Part shown: positions 1 to 8,256 of the stretch, one piece after another
Position numbering within the stretch: position 1 is the first letter of the stretch
How the letters are laid out: every line of letters starts with the position of its first letter
From: Actinacidiphila rubida
GTDB lineage: Bacteria > Actinomycetota > Actinomycetes > Streptomycetales > Streptomycetaceae
Assembly: GCF_900110255.1 (NCBI RefSeq)
Contig: NZ_FODD01000015.1
Location: forward strand, 124,001-188,000
Direction of reading: 5' to 3'
Length of the DNA: 64,000 nucleotides
Position numbers and translations under genes: made by a program
Notes under the pieces: generated by a model
What the model was told of the DNA's origin: nothing
The model's database searches: none
Seen by the model: only the letters and a program-made list of their open reading frames with translations

Positions 1-802
1 AGGTCGGCAGGCCGTAGGAAGGGCCGCCGTCCGGCCACCGGTCGCGCACCGCCATCGCGGCGGCCGCCCACTCGCCCACCGAGGGGGCGAACGCCGGGAC
101 CTTCGCCAGCACGTCCAGCGCCTTGACGAGCATCACGTCGTCGTAGGGCGCCCCGTACGCGCCGAGGTTGGCCGCCTCCATCGCGCCGGGACCGCCGCCG
201 GTCGCCACCGTCAGCCCCGACCTGGCCAGGTCCCGGCCGAGGCGGGCGGCGCCCGCGTACGCCAGGCTGCCGCGCTCCATCGCGTGGCCGCCCATCACGC
301 CCACCACCCGCGCGCCGCGCATCAGTTCGTCGAGCGCGTCGGACAGCGCGTCGTCGTGCACCGAGCGCAGCATCGAGGACAGCACGTCGCCGTCGGCTCC
401 GGTCCGCCGGGACCAGGCGTACGTCAGGGCGTCCGGCGTGCCCGGGTAGCCGTCGCCGTCGCCCAGGCCCGCGTACAGCTCGTCGGGGGTGTAAGGGGCA
501 GCGCGGTACGGGTCGAACGGCAGGCCGGGGATCGGCGGGAAGACCAGCGCGCCACCCGCCCTGATGTGCGCCAGCGCCTGCGGTTCCATCCGGCAGCCGA
601 GGAAGACGGCCCGCGAGGAGTCCACCACCAGCAGCGCGAAGGTGCGCTCGGTCAGGTCCAGGGCCTGCAGCCGGCATCCGGCGAGGCTGCCGCCGAGCGC
701 CGCCCGGTCGAACTCCTCCAGGCTCCGGATCTCGCGTATCGGGACGCTCCCGGCCGTCCCGGCCATCGCGAATCGGTCCAACTCGGCGTCATCCGACGGC
801 AT
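1..802 (-). CDS. LOG-family (Rossmann-fold) protein, 3' end outside window
   Basis: The first 267 codons are present; the gene runs off the left edge. Around residues 195-210 the protein reads ATGGGPGAMEAAN, the glycine-rich nucleotide-binding loop of the LOG/lysine-decarboxylase-like family, and VGVMGGHAM lies about 35 residues upstream. The diagnostic PGGxGTxxE motif would lie beyond the edge and cannot be checked. Family members hydrolyse nucleoside 5'-monophosphates (LOG phosphoribohydrolases) or have no assigned role. The roughly 160 residues before the Rossmann core make this one of the larger, less characterised LOG-like proteins. The start is ATG at 802; an in-frame GTG at 814 is a plausible alternative. 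Neither has a strong Shine-Dalgarno site. Confidence 0.72.
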   Translation of the reverse strand, partial: MPSDDAELDRFAMAGTAGSVPIREIRSLEEFDRAALGGSLAGCRLQALDLTERTFALLVVDSSRAVFLGCRMEPQALAHIRAGGALVFPPIPGLPFDPYRAAPYTPDELYAGLGDGDGYPGTPDALTYAWSRRTGADGDVLSSMLRSVHDDALSDALDELMRGARVVGVMGGHAMERGSLAYAGAARLGRDLARSGLTVATGGGPGAMEAANLGAYGAPYDDVMLVKALDVLAKVPAFAPSVGEWAAAAMAVRDRWPDGGPSYGLPT

Positions 803-1060
803 CTGTGCGGGCACCCCTGCACCCTAGCCCCCGCCGCCGCGGCCGGTCCGGGGAGGCCGGTGAAGGGCAGTTGAAGGGCAGGGGAGGAGCGGGCGGCGCC
901 CGGGTGCGGCCGGGCGGTCGAAGCCGGCGCCCGTCCCGGGCCGGGACGGGCGTGCGCGGGGCACGGCCGGCCGTCGCGCGGGGCCGCGGGACGCGCGGGC
1001 GCCGGGCACGGTCGGGACGTCGCGCCGGAGGACGGTCCTGCCGCGGGAGTCCGCGGTGGG

Positions 1061-2176
1061 CTACGGGACGGTGCTGAGCGCGGCGACCAGGAAGGCCACC
1101 GGCACCAGGACCGCCGCGAGTGCGCCGGCGCGGGCCGCGAGGGCGGCGCGCAGCACCGAGGGGGCGGCGGCCACCTCCTGGAGCGCGCCCCGCGCCTCGG
1201 GCCGGTCGTCGCCGGTCTCCGCGAGGCCGACCGCGGCGGTGGCCAGCACGCACACCGCGATCAGGGTGAACGCGAAGACCGTCACGGGGCCCAGCGTGTG
1301 CCCGCCGCCGGACTGCAGGGCGTACGCGGACAGGGCCGCTGCGGCGGTCGCGCAGAGCAGGCCGAGCGGGCGGCCGATCCGCCGCGACTCGTGCTGCAGG
1401 ATCCGCCCGGCGAGCAGGCGCACCGCGCCCGGCCGGAACGCGGCGAGCAGCCGCCCGCAGAGGTACACCAGTCCCGGTCCGGCGAGCACCAGGCCCGCGG
1501 CGGTGACGATCCACCCGCCGATCGCGGCCGGGGCGATCACGCCGAGCCCGCTGGGCAGCGGCACCCCGGAGTGCTTGGGCGCGGCCACCTCGACGGCCAG
1601 GCCCACCGCCACCAGCGCGACGCCCCACGGCAGGCTGCCGGGCGCGTCGTGGGTGTCCTCGGGCCGTCCGGGCCGCATGCCGGCCACCACCGCGCAGGCC
1701 GCGGCCGCCGGGACCAGCGCGAGCAGGACCGCCGCACCGGCGACCGGCAGCGCACGGCCCGCCGCGAGCACGCCGGGGCCGACGCCGTCCCACGGACCGC
1801 CCGTGACGTCGCCGCGCAGCAGCAGGAACAGCAGCAGGCCGAGCGCGCTGCCCACCGCGCAGACCAGGGCCGTCGTGGCCGCCGCCAGCACGGTGATCCC
1901 GTTCCTGCCCAGGCCCACCGAGGACATCCCCTCGCGCGGCCAGTCGGCGGACTGCCGGCGTCCGACCGCGGAGGCCAGCTGCACCGTGACCACGACCGGG
2001 ACCACGCACCACACCAGCCGCACCACCGCGTGCGACGTGCTGCCGCCGGGGTGGGCGAGCGCCCACCCGAGCGCGGACAGCAGCAGCAGTCCCGTGCCGG
2101 CCGCGGCGGCGGCGACCAGCGCCCACCGGCCCAGCACCGCGGGTCGCGACCCGCGCAGCACCCGCAGGCTCAGCAC
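1061..2176 (-). CDS. ABC transporter permease, FtsX-like
   Basis: A 371-residue polytopic membrane protein with many hydrophobic stretches and hardly any soluble domain. It follows an ATP-binding gene on the same strand and is inferred to be the membrane half of that transporter. A segment near the C-terminal third (LLAGRILQHESRRIGRPLG) resembles the loop before the last helices in FtsX-type permeases. The substrate is unknown; lipid or peptide export would be typical. I chose GTG 2176 because GGAGGGG sits just upstream. The frame stays open to 2467, and an ATG at 2200 is an alternative. Between the ATPase stop and this start is a 9-bp tandem repeat. Confidence 0.65.
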   Translation of the reverse strand: MLSLRVLRGSRPAVLGRWALVAAAAAGTGLLLLSALGWALAHPGGSTSHAVVRLVWCVVPVVVTVQLASAVGRRQSADWPREGMSSVGLGRNGITVLAAATTALVCAVGSALGLLLFLLLRGDVTGGPWDGVGPGVLAAGRALPVAGAAVLLALVPAAAACAVVAGMRPGRPEDTHDAPGSLPWGVALVAVGLAVEVAAPKHSGVPLPSGLGVIAPAAIGGWIVTAAGLVLAGPGLVYLCGRLLAAFRPGAVRLLAGRILQHESRRIGRPLGLLCATAAAALSAYALQSGGGHTLGPVTVFAFTLIAVCVLATAAVGLAETGDDRPEARGALQEVAAAPSVLRAALAARAGALAAVLVPVAFLVAALSTVP

Positions 2177-2306
2177 GCCCCCGTCACCCCTCCCCGGCAT
2201 CCCGCCGTCCACGGGGCCGCGGGACGGCGGACGTCCGGACGATCCGCCCGCCGTCCCGCCGCAGCCGCACCACCCGCCGTGTCCGCGGCACTCGCCGCAC
2301 CGCGCG

Positions 2307-2356
2307 TAACCCTCGTACCGCTCGAACCGCTCGAACCCCTCGTACCTCTCATACCG
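2307..2356. repeat. 9-bp tandem repeat overlapping the ATPase stop codon
   Basis: About five and a half copies of a 9-bp unit, consensus (T/A)ACC(C/G)CTCG, lie between the ABC ATPase and its permease and run over the ATPase stop codon at 2349-2351. On the minus strand one frame would read as alternating Tyr-Glu-Arg and Phe-Glu-Arg triplets, but no start with a ribosome binding site supports translation. Confidence 0.7.
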
Positions 2357-3077
2357 ACGCCGGCCACGGGCTGGCGGACTCGCGGTCCTGCGCCGGCATC
2401 GGGGCGCCGGGGCGGCCGTCGACCAGGCCCATGGCGCGGTCGGCGTGCCCGGCGACCTCGGGGTCACTGGTGGCCAGCACCACCGTGATGTCGTGCGAGC
2501 GTGCGGCGCTGGTCAGGGTGCGCAGGACGTGCGACCGGTCGGCGCGGTGCAGCGCGGCGGTCGGCTCGTCGGCGAACACCACGGCGGGGGCGGTGACCAG
2601 GGAGCGGGCGACCGCCACGCGCTGGCGCTGGGCCCGGCTGAGGTCGGCGGGCCGGCGGCGCGCGGTGTCGCCGATGTCCAGCCGGTCCAGCCACTCCTGC
2701 GCGGTGCCGCGGGACCTGCGGTGGCCGTCGCCGCGCAGCAGCAGCGGCAGCGCGGCGTTCTCCCACGCGGTCAGCTCGGGCAGCAGGCGCGCGTCGCCGC
2801 CGATCCAGCCGAAGCGGTCGCGGCGCAGGGCCTCCCGGGACGCCTCGGGCAGGGTGTGCACCGGGGCGCTGTTGAACCACACCTCGCCCTCGTCGGGGAC
2901 GATCTGCCCCGCCAGGCACCGCAGCAGCGTGGTCTTGCCGGCGCCGCGCGGGCCGAGGACCGCCAGGATCTCGCCGGCCCGCACATTGACGGACACACCG
3001 GCCAGGGCGGGGTCGCCGCCATGGGAGTGCCGCAGGGCACGGGCCCAGAGCACGTCGTTGTCGGGCGGGGCCACCAT
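2349..3077 (-). CDS. ABC transporter ATP-binding protein
   Basis: A 242-residue ABC ATPase. Walker A is GPRGAGKTT (around residues 43-51), Walker B is VVFADEPTAA, and the H-loop region reads VVLATSDPEVA, where the usual His is replaced. The signature is LSRAQRQRVAVARSL, so the canonical LSGGQ is degenerate (LSRAQ). It belongs to the LolD/MacB-like exporter ATPases and should energise the permease encoded downstream. ATG 3077 is preceded by GCGGAGG at good spacing. The changes in the signature and H-loop may reduce ATPase activity. Confidence 0.85.
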   Translation of the reverse strand: MVAPPDNDVLWARALRHSHGGDPALAGVSVNVRAGEILAVLGPRGAGKTTLLRCLAGQIVPDEGEVWFNSAPVHTLPEASREALRRDRFGWIGGDARLLPELTAWENAALPLLLRGDGHRRSRGTAQEWLDRLDIGDTARRRPADLSRAQRQRVAVARSLVTAPAVVFADEPTAALHRADRSHVLRTLTSAARSHDITVVLATSDPEVAGHADRAMGLVDGRPGAPMPAQDRESASPWPASV

Positions 3078-3320
3078 GCCGTACCTCCGCAGGTTCGTTC
3101 CCTGGCACGTTCACACGGGAAACGAGCCGGGAAGTGGGCAGTCACTCCCCGGCACGGTAGGCGGGCGGGCGGCGGCCGGGTCCGAGGCGCGGCCGGTCAC
3201 CGGCCGGGATCGTCCGTACGGGCGAGCGGTTCCCTCCGGGGGGCGCGGGCGGTCCCCGCCGGGCGGGCGCGGGCGGCGGGCCGGAGCGCGGCGCGGGGCC
3301 GCGGCTCCGGGACGGAACGG

Positions 3321-3803
3321 CTAGCGCGCGCCCCAGGCGGAGGTCTGCTTGCGGAGCTTGAGGTAGACGAAGGTCTCGGTGGAGCGCACCCCCGGAAGCG
3401 CGCGGACGCGCTTGCCGATCGTCTCCAGCAGATGGTCGTCGTCCTCGCACACGACCTCGGCGAGCAGGTCGAAGGAGCCGGCGGTGATCACCACGGACTC
3501 GACCTCGCCCAGGGCGGCGAGCGCGTCGGCCACCGGGTCGACGTCGCCCTCGACGGTGATGCCGACCATCGCCTGCCGCCGGAAGCCCACGGTGAGCGGG
3601 TCGGTGACCGCGACGATCTGTATGGCGCCTTGGTCGAGGAGCTTCTGCACGCGCTGGCGCACGGCCGCCTCGGACAGGCCGACGGCCTTGCCGATCGCCG
3701 CGTACGGACGGCGCCCGTCCTCCTGGAGCTGTTCGACGATCGCCTTCGACACCGCGTCCATCGGACCGGCGGCTTGGATCTCACGAGTGGCCACGTGCCC
3801 CAC
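3321..3803 (-). CDS. AsnC/Lrp-family transcriptional regulator
   Basis: A 160-residue protein. An N-terminal winged HTH (residues 18-65, YAAIGKAVGLSEAAVRQRVQKLL) is followed by an AsnC/RAM ligand-binding domain (VGITVEGDV ... ITAGSFDLLAEVVCEDDDHL). Such regulators bind amino acids or related amines and usually act as octamers on nearby promoters. It is divergent from the aldehyde dehydrogenase at 3985, and the shared 181-bp region holds a perfect 17-bp palindrome, so autoregulation plus control of the dehydrogenase is the natural inference. The start is GTG 3803; GTG 3794 is also possible. Confidence 0.88.
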   Translation of the reverse strand: MGHVATREIQAAGPMDAVSKAIVEQLQEDGRRPYAAIGKAVGLSEAAVRQRVQKLLDQGAIQIVAVTDPLTVGFRRQAMVGITVEGDVDPVADALAALGEVESVVITAGSFDLLAEVVCEDDDHLLETIGKRVRALPGVRSTETFVYLKLRKQTSAWGAR

Positions 3804-3838
3804 TGTGCAGGAGAGGTCGGCGGTCCGGCAAGCCTCGC

Positions 3839-3855
3839 ACGACGGAATCCGTCGT
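3839..3855. promoter_or_regulatory. 17-bp perfect palindrome, likely AsnC/Lrp operator
   Basis: ACGACGGAATCCGTCGT has 8-bp arms around a central A. A direct copy of its right half, GAATCCGTCG, recurs at 3876-3885, about 30 bp away, which is close to three helical turns. Both lie between the divergent regulator (3803) and aldehyde dehydrogenase (3985), the expected place for an AsnC-type operator. The binding protein is inferred. Confidence 0.55.
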
Positions 3856-3984
3856 CATCGCGTGTCGATGGAACCGAATCCGTCGCACCGGCGAGGTGGG
3901 TATGTCGATTACCGTAGTCCTGCGACTAAGCTGGGCTTCGTCTCAGTACATGGACACGATTCGTAGGACCAGGGAGCAAGCGCC

Positions 3985-5421
3985 GTGACCGAACTCCGTA
4001 CTCTGCGCAACTACATCGACGGAGAATTCCGCGACGCCGCCGACGGACGCACCACCGACGTGGTCAGTCCCGTGACCGGCCAGGCGTACGCGAAGGCGCC
4101 GCTGTCCGGGCAGGCGGACGTGGACGCGGCGATGGCCGCGGCCGCCGCCGCCTTCCCCGGCTGGCGCGACACCACGCCCGCCGAGCGTCAGAAGGCGCTG
4201 CTGAAGGTCGCCGACGCCGTCGAGGCGCGGGCCGGCGAACTGGTCGCCGTGGAGAGCGAGAACACCGGCAAGCCGATCGGTCTGACCGCGAGCGAGGAGA
4301 TCCCGCCGATGGTCGACCAGATCCGGTTCTTCGCCGGCGCCGCCCGGATGCTCGAGGGCCGCTCGGCCGGCGAGTACATGGAGGGCATGACCTCCATCGT
4401 GCGCCGCGAGCCGGTCGGCGTCTGCGCGCAGGTCGCCCCGTGGAACTACCCCATGATGATGGCCGTCTGGAAGTTCGCCCCGGCGATCGCCGCCGGCAAC
4501 ACCGTCGTGCTCAAGCCGTCCGACACCACCCCCGCCTCCACCGTGCTGCTCGCCGAGATCCTCGGCGAGGTGCTGCCCAAGGGCGTGTTCAACGTGGTGT
4601 GCGGCGACCGCGACACCGGCCGGATGATGGTCGAGCACGAGGTGCCGGCGATGGCGTCGATCACCGGCTCGGTGCGGGCCGGCATCGAGGTGGCCGGCGC
4701 GGCCGCCAAGGACGTCAAGCGGGTCCACCTGGAGCTGGGCGGCAAGGCCCCGGTCGTGGTCTTCGAGGACGTCGACATCGCCAAGGCCGTCGAGGACATC
4801 GCGGTCGCCGGCTTCTTCAACGCCGGGCAGGACTGCACGGCCGCCACCCGCGTGCTCGTCCACGAGTCGATCCACGACGAGTTCACCGCCGCCCTCACCA
4901 AGGCCGCCGCGGACACGAAGACCGGCCTGCCGGACGACGAGGACGTGCTCTACGGCCCGCTCAACAACGCCAACCAGCTCGCCCAGGTCACCGGGTTCAT
5001 CGAGCGGCTGCCCGCGCACGCCAAGGTGCAGACCGGCGGCCGGCGGGTCGGCGAGAGCGGCTACTTCTTCGCGCCGACCGTCGTCTCCGGCCTGCTGCAG
5101 GACGACGAGATCATCCAGCGCGAGGTGTTCGGCCCGGTCATCACCGTCCAGTCCTTCAGCGACGAGGACCAGGCCGTCACGTGGGCCAACGGCGTCGAGT
5201 ACGCGCTCGCGTCCTCGGTGTGGACCAAGGACCACAGCCGCGCGATGCGGATGTCCAAGCGGCTCGACTTCGGCTGCGTGTGGATCAACACCCACATCCC
5301 GCTCGTCGCCGAGATGCCGCACGGCGGGTTCAAGAAGTCCGGCTACGGCAAGGACCTGTCCGGCTACGGCTTCGAGGACTACACCCGGATCAAGCACGTC
5401 ATGACGTCGCTGGACGGCTGA
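3985..5421 (+). CDS. Aldehyde dehydrogenase, gamma-aminobutyraldehyde/betaine-aldehyde type
   Basis: A complete 478-residue NAD(P)-dependent aldehyde dehydrogenase. Visible are the coenzyme loop region (ITGSVRAGIEVA), the general-base Glu in HLELGGKAP (about E250) and the nucleophile Cys in NAGQDCTAATR (about C284). The sequence resembles the PatD/PuuC-like gamma-aminobutyraldehyde dehydrogenases, which oxidise 4-aminobutanal to GABA in putrescine catabolism; glycine-betaine aldehyde is an alternative substrate. The divergent AsnC regulator and the presence of gabT at 14.7-16 kb support an amine or GABA role. Start is GTG 3985 after AGGGAG. Confidence 0.88.
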   Translation: MTELRTLRNYIDGEFRDAADGRTTDVVSPVTGQAYAKAPLSGQADVDAAMAAAAAAFPGWRDTTPAERQKALLKVADAVEARAGELVAVESENTGKPIGLTASEEIPPMVDQIRFFAGAARMLEGRSAGEYMEGMTSIVRREPVGVCAQVAPWNYPMMMAVWKFAPAIAAGNTVVLKPSDTTPASTVLLAEILGEVLPKGVFNVVCGDRDTGRMMVEHEVPAMASITGSVRAGIEVAGAAAKDVKRVHLELGGKAPVVVFEDVDIAKAVEDIAVAGFFNAGQDCTAATRVLVHESIHDEFTAALTKAAADTKTGLPDDEDVLYGPLNNANQLAQVTGFIERLPAHAKVQTGGRRVGESGYFFAPTVVSGLLQDDEIIQREVFGPVITVQSFSDEDQAVTWANGVEYALASSVWTKDHSRAMRMSKRLDFGCVWINTHIPLVAEMPHGGFKKSGYGKDLSGYGFEDYTRIKHVMTSLDG

Positions 5422-5428
5422 GCGGGGC

Positions 5429-5468
5429 TCCGGCGCGCTCCGGCGCGCTCCGGCGCGCCCCGGCACGT
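5429..5468. repeat. 10-bp tandem repeat, three perfect copies
   Basis: CTCCGGCGCG is repeated exactly three times (5429-5458), followed by a degenerate fourth copy. It starts eight bases after the aldehyde dehydrogenase stop codon and just before a hairpin terminator. Confidence 0.75.
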
Positions 5469-5471
5469 GGT

Positions 5472-5499
5472 GCGGGCGGTCTCCGAGAAGGCCGCCCGC
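5472..5499. terminator. Bidirectional hairpin terminator
   Basis: An 8-bp perfect GC stem (GCGGGCGG / CCGCCCGC) extends to about 11 bp with a 6-nt loop. It lies between convergent genes, the aldehyde dehydrogenase (stop 5421) and the GDPD gene (stop 5507). Confidence 0.7.
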
Positions 5500-5506
5500 G
5501 CCCGTC

Positions 5507-6196
5507 TCAGACGCGGGAACGCCGTGCCATCACGCGGCGCAGCGCGTCCAGCCGGTTGGTGGTGATCGCGTCCGCGCCGAGCGCCAGCAGCCGGCTCATC
5601 GACCGCTCCCAGTCCGCGGTCCACGCGGCGACCAGCAGCCCGTGGTCACGCGCGAACGCCACCGTCGCCGCGTCCACCAGCCCGAACCTCAGGTTCAGCC
5701 AGCGCGGCCGCAGCGCCGCCAGCAGCGGCTCCGCCGGCCGTACCGAGGTCTTCCAGGTCATCGCGATCTCGGCCTCGCCGTCCAGCGCCCGCACCTCGCG
5801 CATCGCGGGCAACTCGCCGCAGTAGTAGACCCGTTCGCCCGCACCCGCGGCGGCCACCGCGGCCAGTGAGGGCTCCGCCTGACCCGCCTCCGTCAGGTCG
5901 ACCAGCATCCGCCCGCCGTCCGCGTCGCCCAGCAGCGCGAGCGCGTCGGCCAGTCTGGGCACCCCGCCGCCGGTGGCCCCCGCCACCTCGTCGAAGGTCA
6001 TCGAGGCGACCCGCCGGTCCGGTCCCCACAGCCGTTCCAGGGTGGCGTCGTGCAGCAGCACCGGGACGCCGTCCCGGGTGATCCGCACGTCCACCTCCAC
6101 CACGTCCGCGCCCTTGCCGAGCGCGGAGGCCAGCGAGGGCAGGGTGTTCTCGCGGTGCACGTACGGGTCACCGCGGTGGGCGACGGCGAGCGCCAC
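5507..6196 (-). CDS. Glycerophosphodiester phosphodiesterase family protein
   Basis: A 229-residue GDPD-type TIM barrel without a signal peptide, so cytoplasmic. The signature residues are present: AHRG with H7-R8, the metal ligands in ENT (E16) and EVDV (E34, D36), and the catalytic His in LLHD (H49). Family members hydrolyse glycerophosphodiesters to glycerol-3-phosphate and an alcohol. The GTG start at 6196 lies one base after the stop of the deaminase gene, so the two are translationally coupled. Confidence 0.88.
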   Translation of the reverse strand: MALAVAHRGDPYVHRENTLPSLASALGKGADVVEVDVRITRDGVPVLLHDATLERLWGPDRRVASMTFDEVAGATGGGVPRLADALALLGDADGGRMLVDLTEAGQAEPSLAAVAAAGAGERVYYCGELPAMREVRALDGEAEIAMTWKTSVRPAEPLLAALRPRWLNLRFGLVDAATVAFARDHGLLVAAWTADWERSMSRLLALGADAITTNRLDALRRVMARRSRV

Positions 6197-6197
6197 C

Positions 6198-7253
6198 TCA
6201 GACCCAGGAGGCGGTGTAGGCGTCGATCTCGGCGGCCAGCCGCGCCTTGCCCGGTGCGTCCAGGAACGACCCCTCGACCGCGTTCCTGGCCAGCGCCGCC
6301 ACCCCCGCCCGGTCCAGGCCCAGCAGCCGCGCGGCCACCGCGTACTCGGTGTTGAGGTCGGTGCCGAACATCGGCGGGTCGTCGCTGTTGACGGTGACGA
6401 GCACGCCCGCGTCGACCATCTGCCGGATCGGGTGCTCGTCGAGGACGGCCACCGCGCGGGTCGCGATGTTGGAGGTCGGGCAGACCTCCAGCGGGATGCG
6501 GTGCTCGGCCAGGTGGTCCAGCAAACGCGGGTCCTGCGCGGCGCTGGTGCCGTGGCCGATCCGCTCGGCGCCCAGGTCCCGCAGGGCGTCCCAGACCGTC
6601 TGCGGCCCGGTCGTCTCGCCGGCGTGCGGCACGCTGTGCAGCCCGGCCGCCCGCGCCTGGTCGAAGTAGGGCTTGAACTGCGGCCGCGGCACGCCGATCT
6701 CGGGCCCGCCCAGCCCGAACGACACCAGGCCCTCGGGCTGCAGGCCGAGCGCCAGGCGGGTGGTCTCCTCCGCGGACTCCAGCCCCGCCTCGCCGGGGAT
6801 GTCGAAGCACCAGCGCAGCGTCACGCCCAGCTCCGACTCGGCCGCCTTGCGGGCGTCCTCGATGGCCTCCATGAAGGCCGGCCCGGGGATGCCGCGGCGG
6901 GTCGAGCTGTACGGCGTGACGGTCAGCTCCGCGTAGCGGATGTTCTGCCGGGCCATGTCGCGGGCCACCTCGAAGGTGAGCAGCCGGACGTCCTCGGCGT
7001 CCCTGATCAGGTCCACGACCGACAGGTACACGTCGATGAAGTGCGCGAAGTCCCGGAAGGTGAAGTACTCGGCGAGCGCCTGCGGCTCGGACGGGACCTT
7101 GGAATCCCGGTGCCGGGCCGCGAGTTCGGCGACGATCCGCGGCGAGGCGGACCCCACGTGGTGGACGTGCAGCTCGGCCTTCGGCAGCCCGGCGATGAAG
7201 GCGTCCAGGCCCTCGGCGGAGCCGGGCGTGGCGCCGGGTGCGAGCTCGCTCAT
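6198..7253 (-). CDS. Adenosine deaminase-family hydrolase, probable aminodeoxyfutalosine deaminase
   Basis: A 351-residue metal-dependent deaminase. Visible are the HxH zinc ligands in AELHVHHVGSASP (H29, H31), HAGET with the third His and catalytic Glu, GHGTSA, and SDDPPMFGT with the Asp pair. Classical adenosine deaminases read HLHLDG or HLHLEG at the first motif; here the acidic residue is Val. From memory of the family, HVHHVGSASP is typical of the actinobacterial branch acting on 6-amino-6-deoxyfutalosine in the futalosine menaquinone pathway. Plain adenosine deaminase is the alternative. ATG 7253 follows AGGAGGATC. Confidence 0.82.
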   Translation of the reverse strand: MSELAPGATPGSAEGLDAFIAGLPKAELHVHHVGSASPRIVAELAARHRDSKVPSEPQALAEYFTFRDFAHFIDVYLSVVDLIRDAEDVRLLTFEVARDMARQNIRYAELTVTPYSSTRRGIPGPAFMEAIEDARKAAESELGVTLRWCFDIPGEAGLESAEETTRLALGLQPEGLVSFGLGGPEIGVPRPQFKPYFDQARAAGLHSVPHAGETTGPQTVWDALRDLGAERIGHGTSAAQDPRLLDHLAEHRIPLEVCPTSNIATRAVAVLDEHPIRQMVDAGVLVTVNSDDPPMFGTDLNTEYAVAARLLGLDRAGVAALARNAVEGSFLDAPGKARLAAEIDAYTASWV

Positions 7254-7460
7254 GCGGTGATCCTCCTGAAAGTCGCGTCGAACGCCATCGTAGACGCCGG
7301 ATGATCGCCGCCCGATGCCGCCGCGGACCGGAGCATCGCCGTGCGGACCGGGCCCCTACGGCACCGCGTCACCACGGCGCGCGGCCCGGCTCGACGGGCA
7401 CGACGCGCACGCGGCCGGAGGCAGCCGCGCGCGGCCGGGAACAGCGGGGAACAGCGGGAT

Positions 7461-7489
7461 GCGGCCGGACCGGCCTCCGGTCCGGCCGC
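7461..7489. terminator. Hairpin terminator of the GNAT gene
   Basis: A perfect 13-bp stem (GCGGCCGGACCGG / CCGGTCCGGCCGC) with a 3-nt loop lies 15 bp downstream of the minus-strand GNAT stop codon at 7505. Confidence 0.75.
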
Positions 7490-7504
7490 CCCGGCGGCTG
7501 GAGG

Positions 7505-8206
7505 TCAGACGTCCGAGGTGCAGGGCAGCGCCGCGTGATCGTCCATCGGCAGCAGCTTGATGCCGTCCGGGGCCATCGCCGCGAACATCGCGGTCGTCGC
7601 CGGGTCGTCGGGCACCCGGCCCTCGGTCGTCTCGAAGTACTCCGCCATCCAGATCCGCACGGGCTCGGAGGGCACCAGCGCCGCGCCGGCCAGCTCCGGC
7701 GCCGTGGCGAGCAGGGTCAGCACGATCCCGGGCACCCGGGCCGCCCCCTGGTGCAGCGCGGGCTGGAAGTACGGCACGTCCAGGACGCGGCCGCCCTGGC
7801 GGGCGTAGAAGCGCAGCCGGGCGCCCGGGTCGCCGCGCTCGTCGTCCGGCGTGTGCGCGGCCGGGTGCTCGACCTCCGCGAGGGTGAGGAGCGGATGGAC
7901 CCGCTCCTGCCAGCCGGTGCGGATCTCCTCCATCAGCGCGCCGCCGATCCCCGCGGACCGCACGCCGCGCCGGACCGCGATGTACGACAGCAGCAGCACC
8001 CCGCTCTTCGGGGACCACTCGGCGACCGCTGCCCCGTCGACCCTGCCGTCGTCGACGACGCCGGAGATCCACAGCAGCCCCGACTCCAGACCGTTGCGTA
8101 CCTCGGCCCGGGACATCAGCTCGTGCGGGGTGAAGCTGGGCACGAGAAGGTCGTCGTACACCGAGTCCAGCAGGGGACTGTCCAGTCCGATGGCGCTGAC
8201 CTGCAC
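7505..8206 (-). CDS. GNAT-like acetyltransferase family protein
   Basis: A 233-residue protein. The middle contains a GNAT-type acetyl-CoA loop (YIAVRRGVRSAGIGGALMEEI, positions about 92-112) and a later FYARQGGRVLDVP segment, the usual beta5-alpha4 region. No substrate can be inferred. I chose GTG 8206 because AGAGGCG lies at good spacing and the family core starts directly after it. The stop of the following STAND gene is only 50 bp upstream, so the two are probably cotranscribed. Confidence 0.7.
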   Translation of the reverse strand: MQVSAIGLDSPLLDSVYDDLLVPSFTPHELMSRAEVRNGLESGLLWISGVVDDGRVDGAAVAEWSPKSGVLLLSYIAVRRGVRSAGIGGALMEEIRTGWQERVHPLLTLAEVEHPAAHTPDDERGDPGARLRFYARQGGRVLDVPYFQPALHQGAARVPGIVLTLLATAPELAGAALVPSEPVRIWMAEYFETTEGRVPDDPATTAMFAAMAPDGIKLLPMDDHAALPCTSDV

Positions 8207-8256
8207 GTTGCTCGCCTCTTTTCGACGTTCGTCCGACGGTGGTCCGTACCGGGGCG

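Noticed and set aside
2170..2352. A 60-codon frame whose ATG overlaps the ABC ATPase stop codon as ATGA
   Set aside because: The overlap looks like coupling, but the product is low-complexity Arg/Gly/Ala, the start falls in the 9-bp repeat, and the real permease frame differs.
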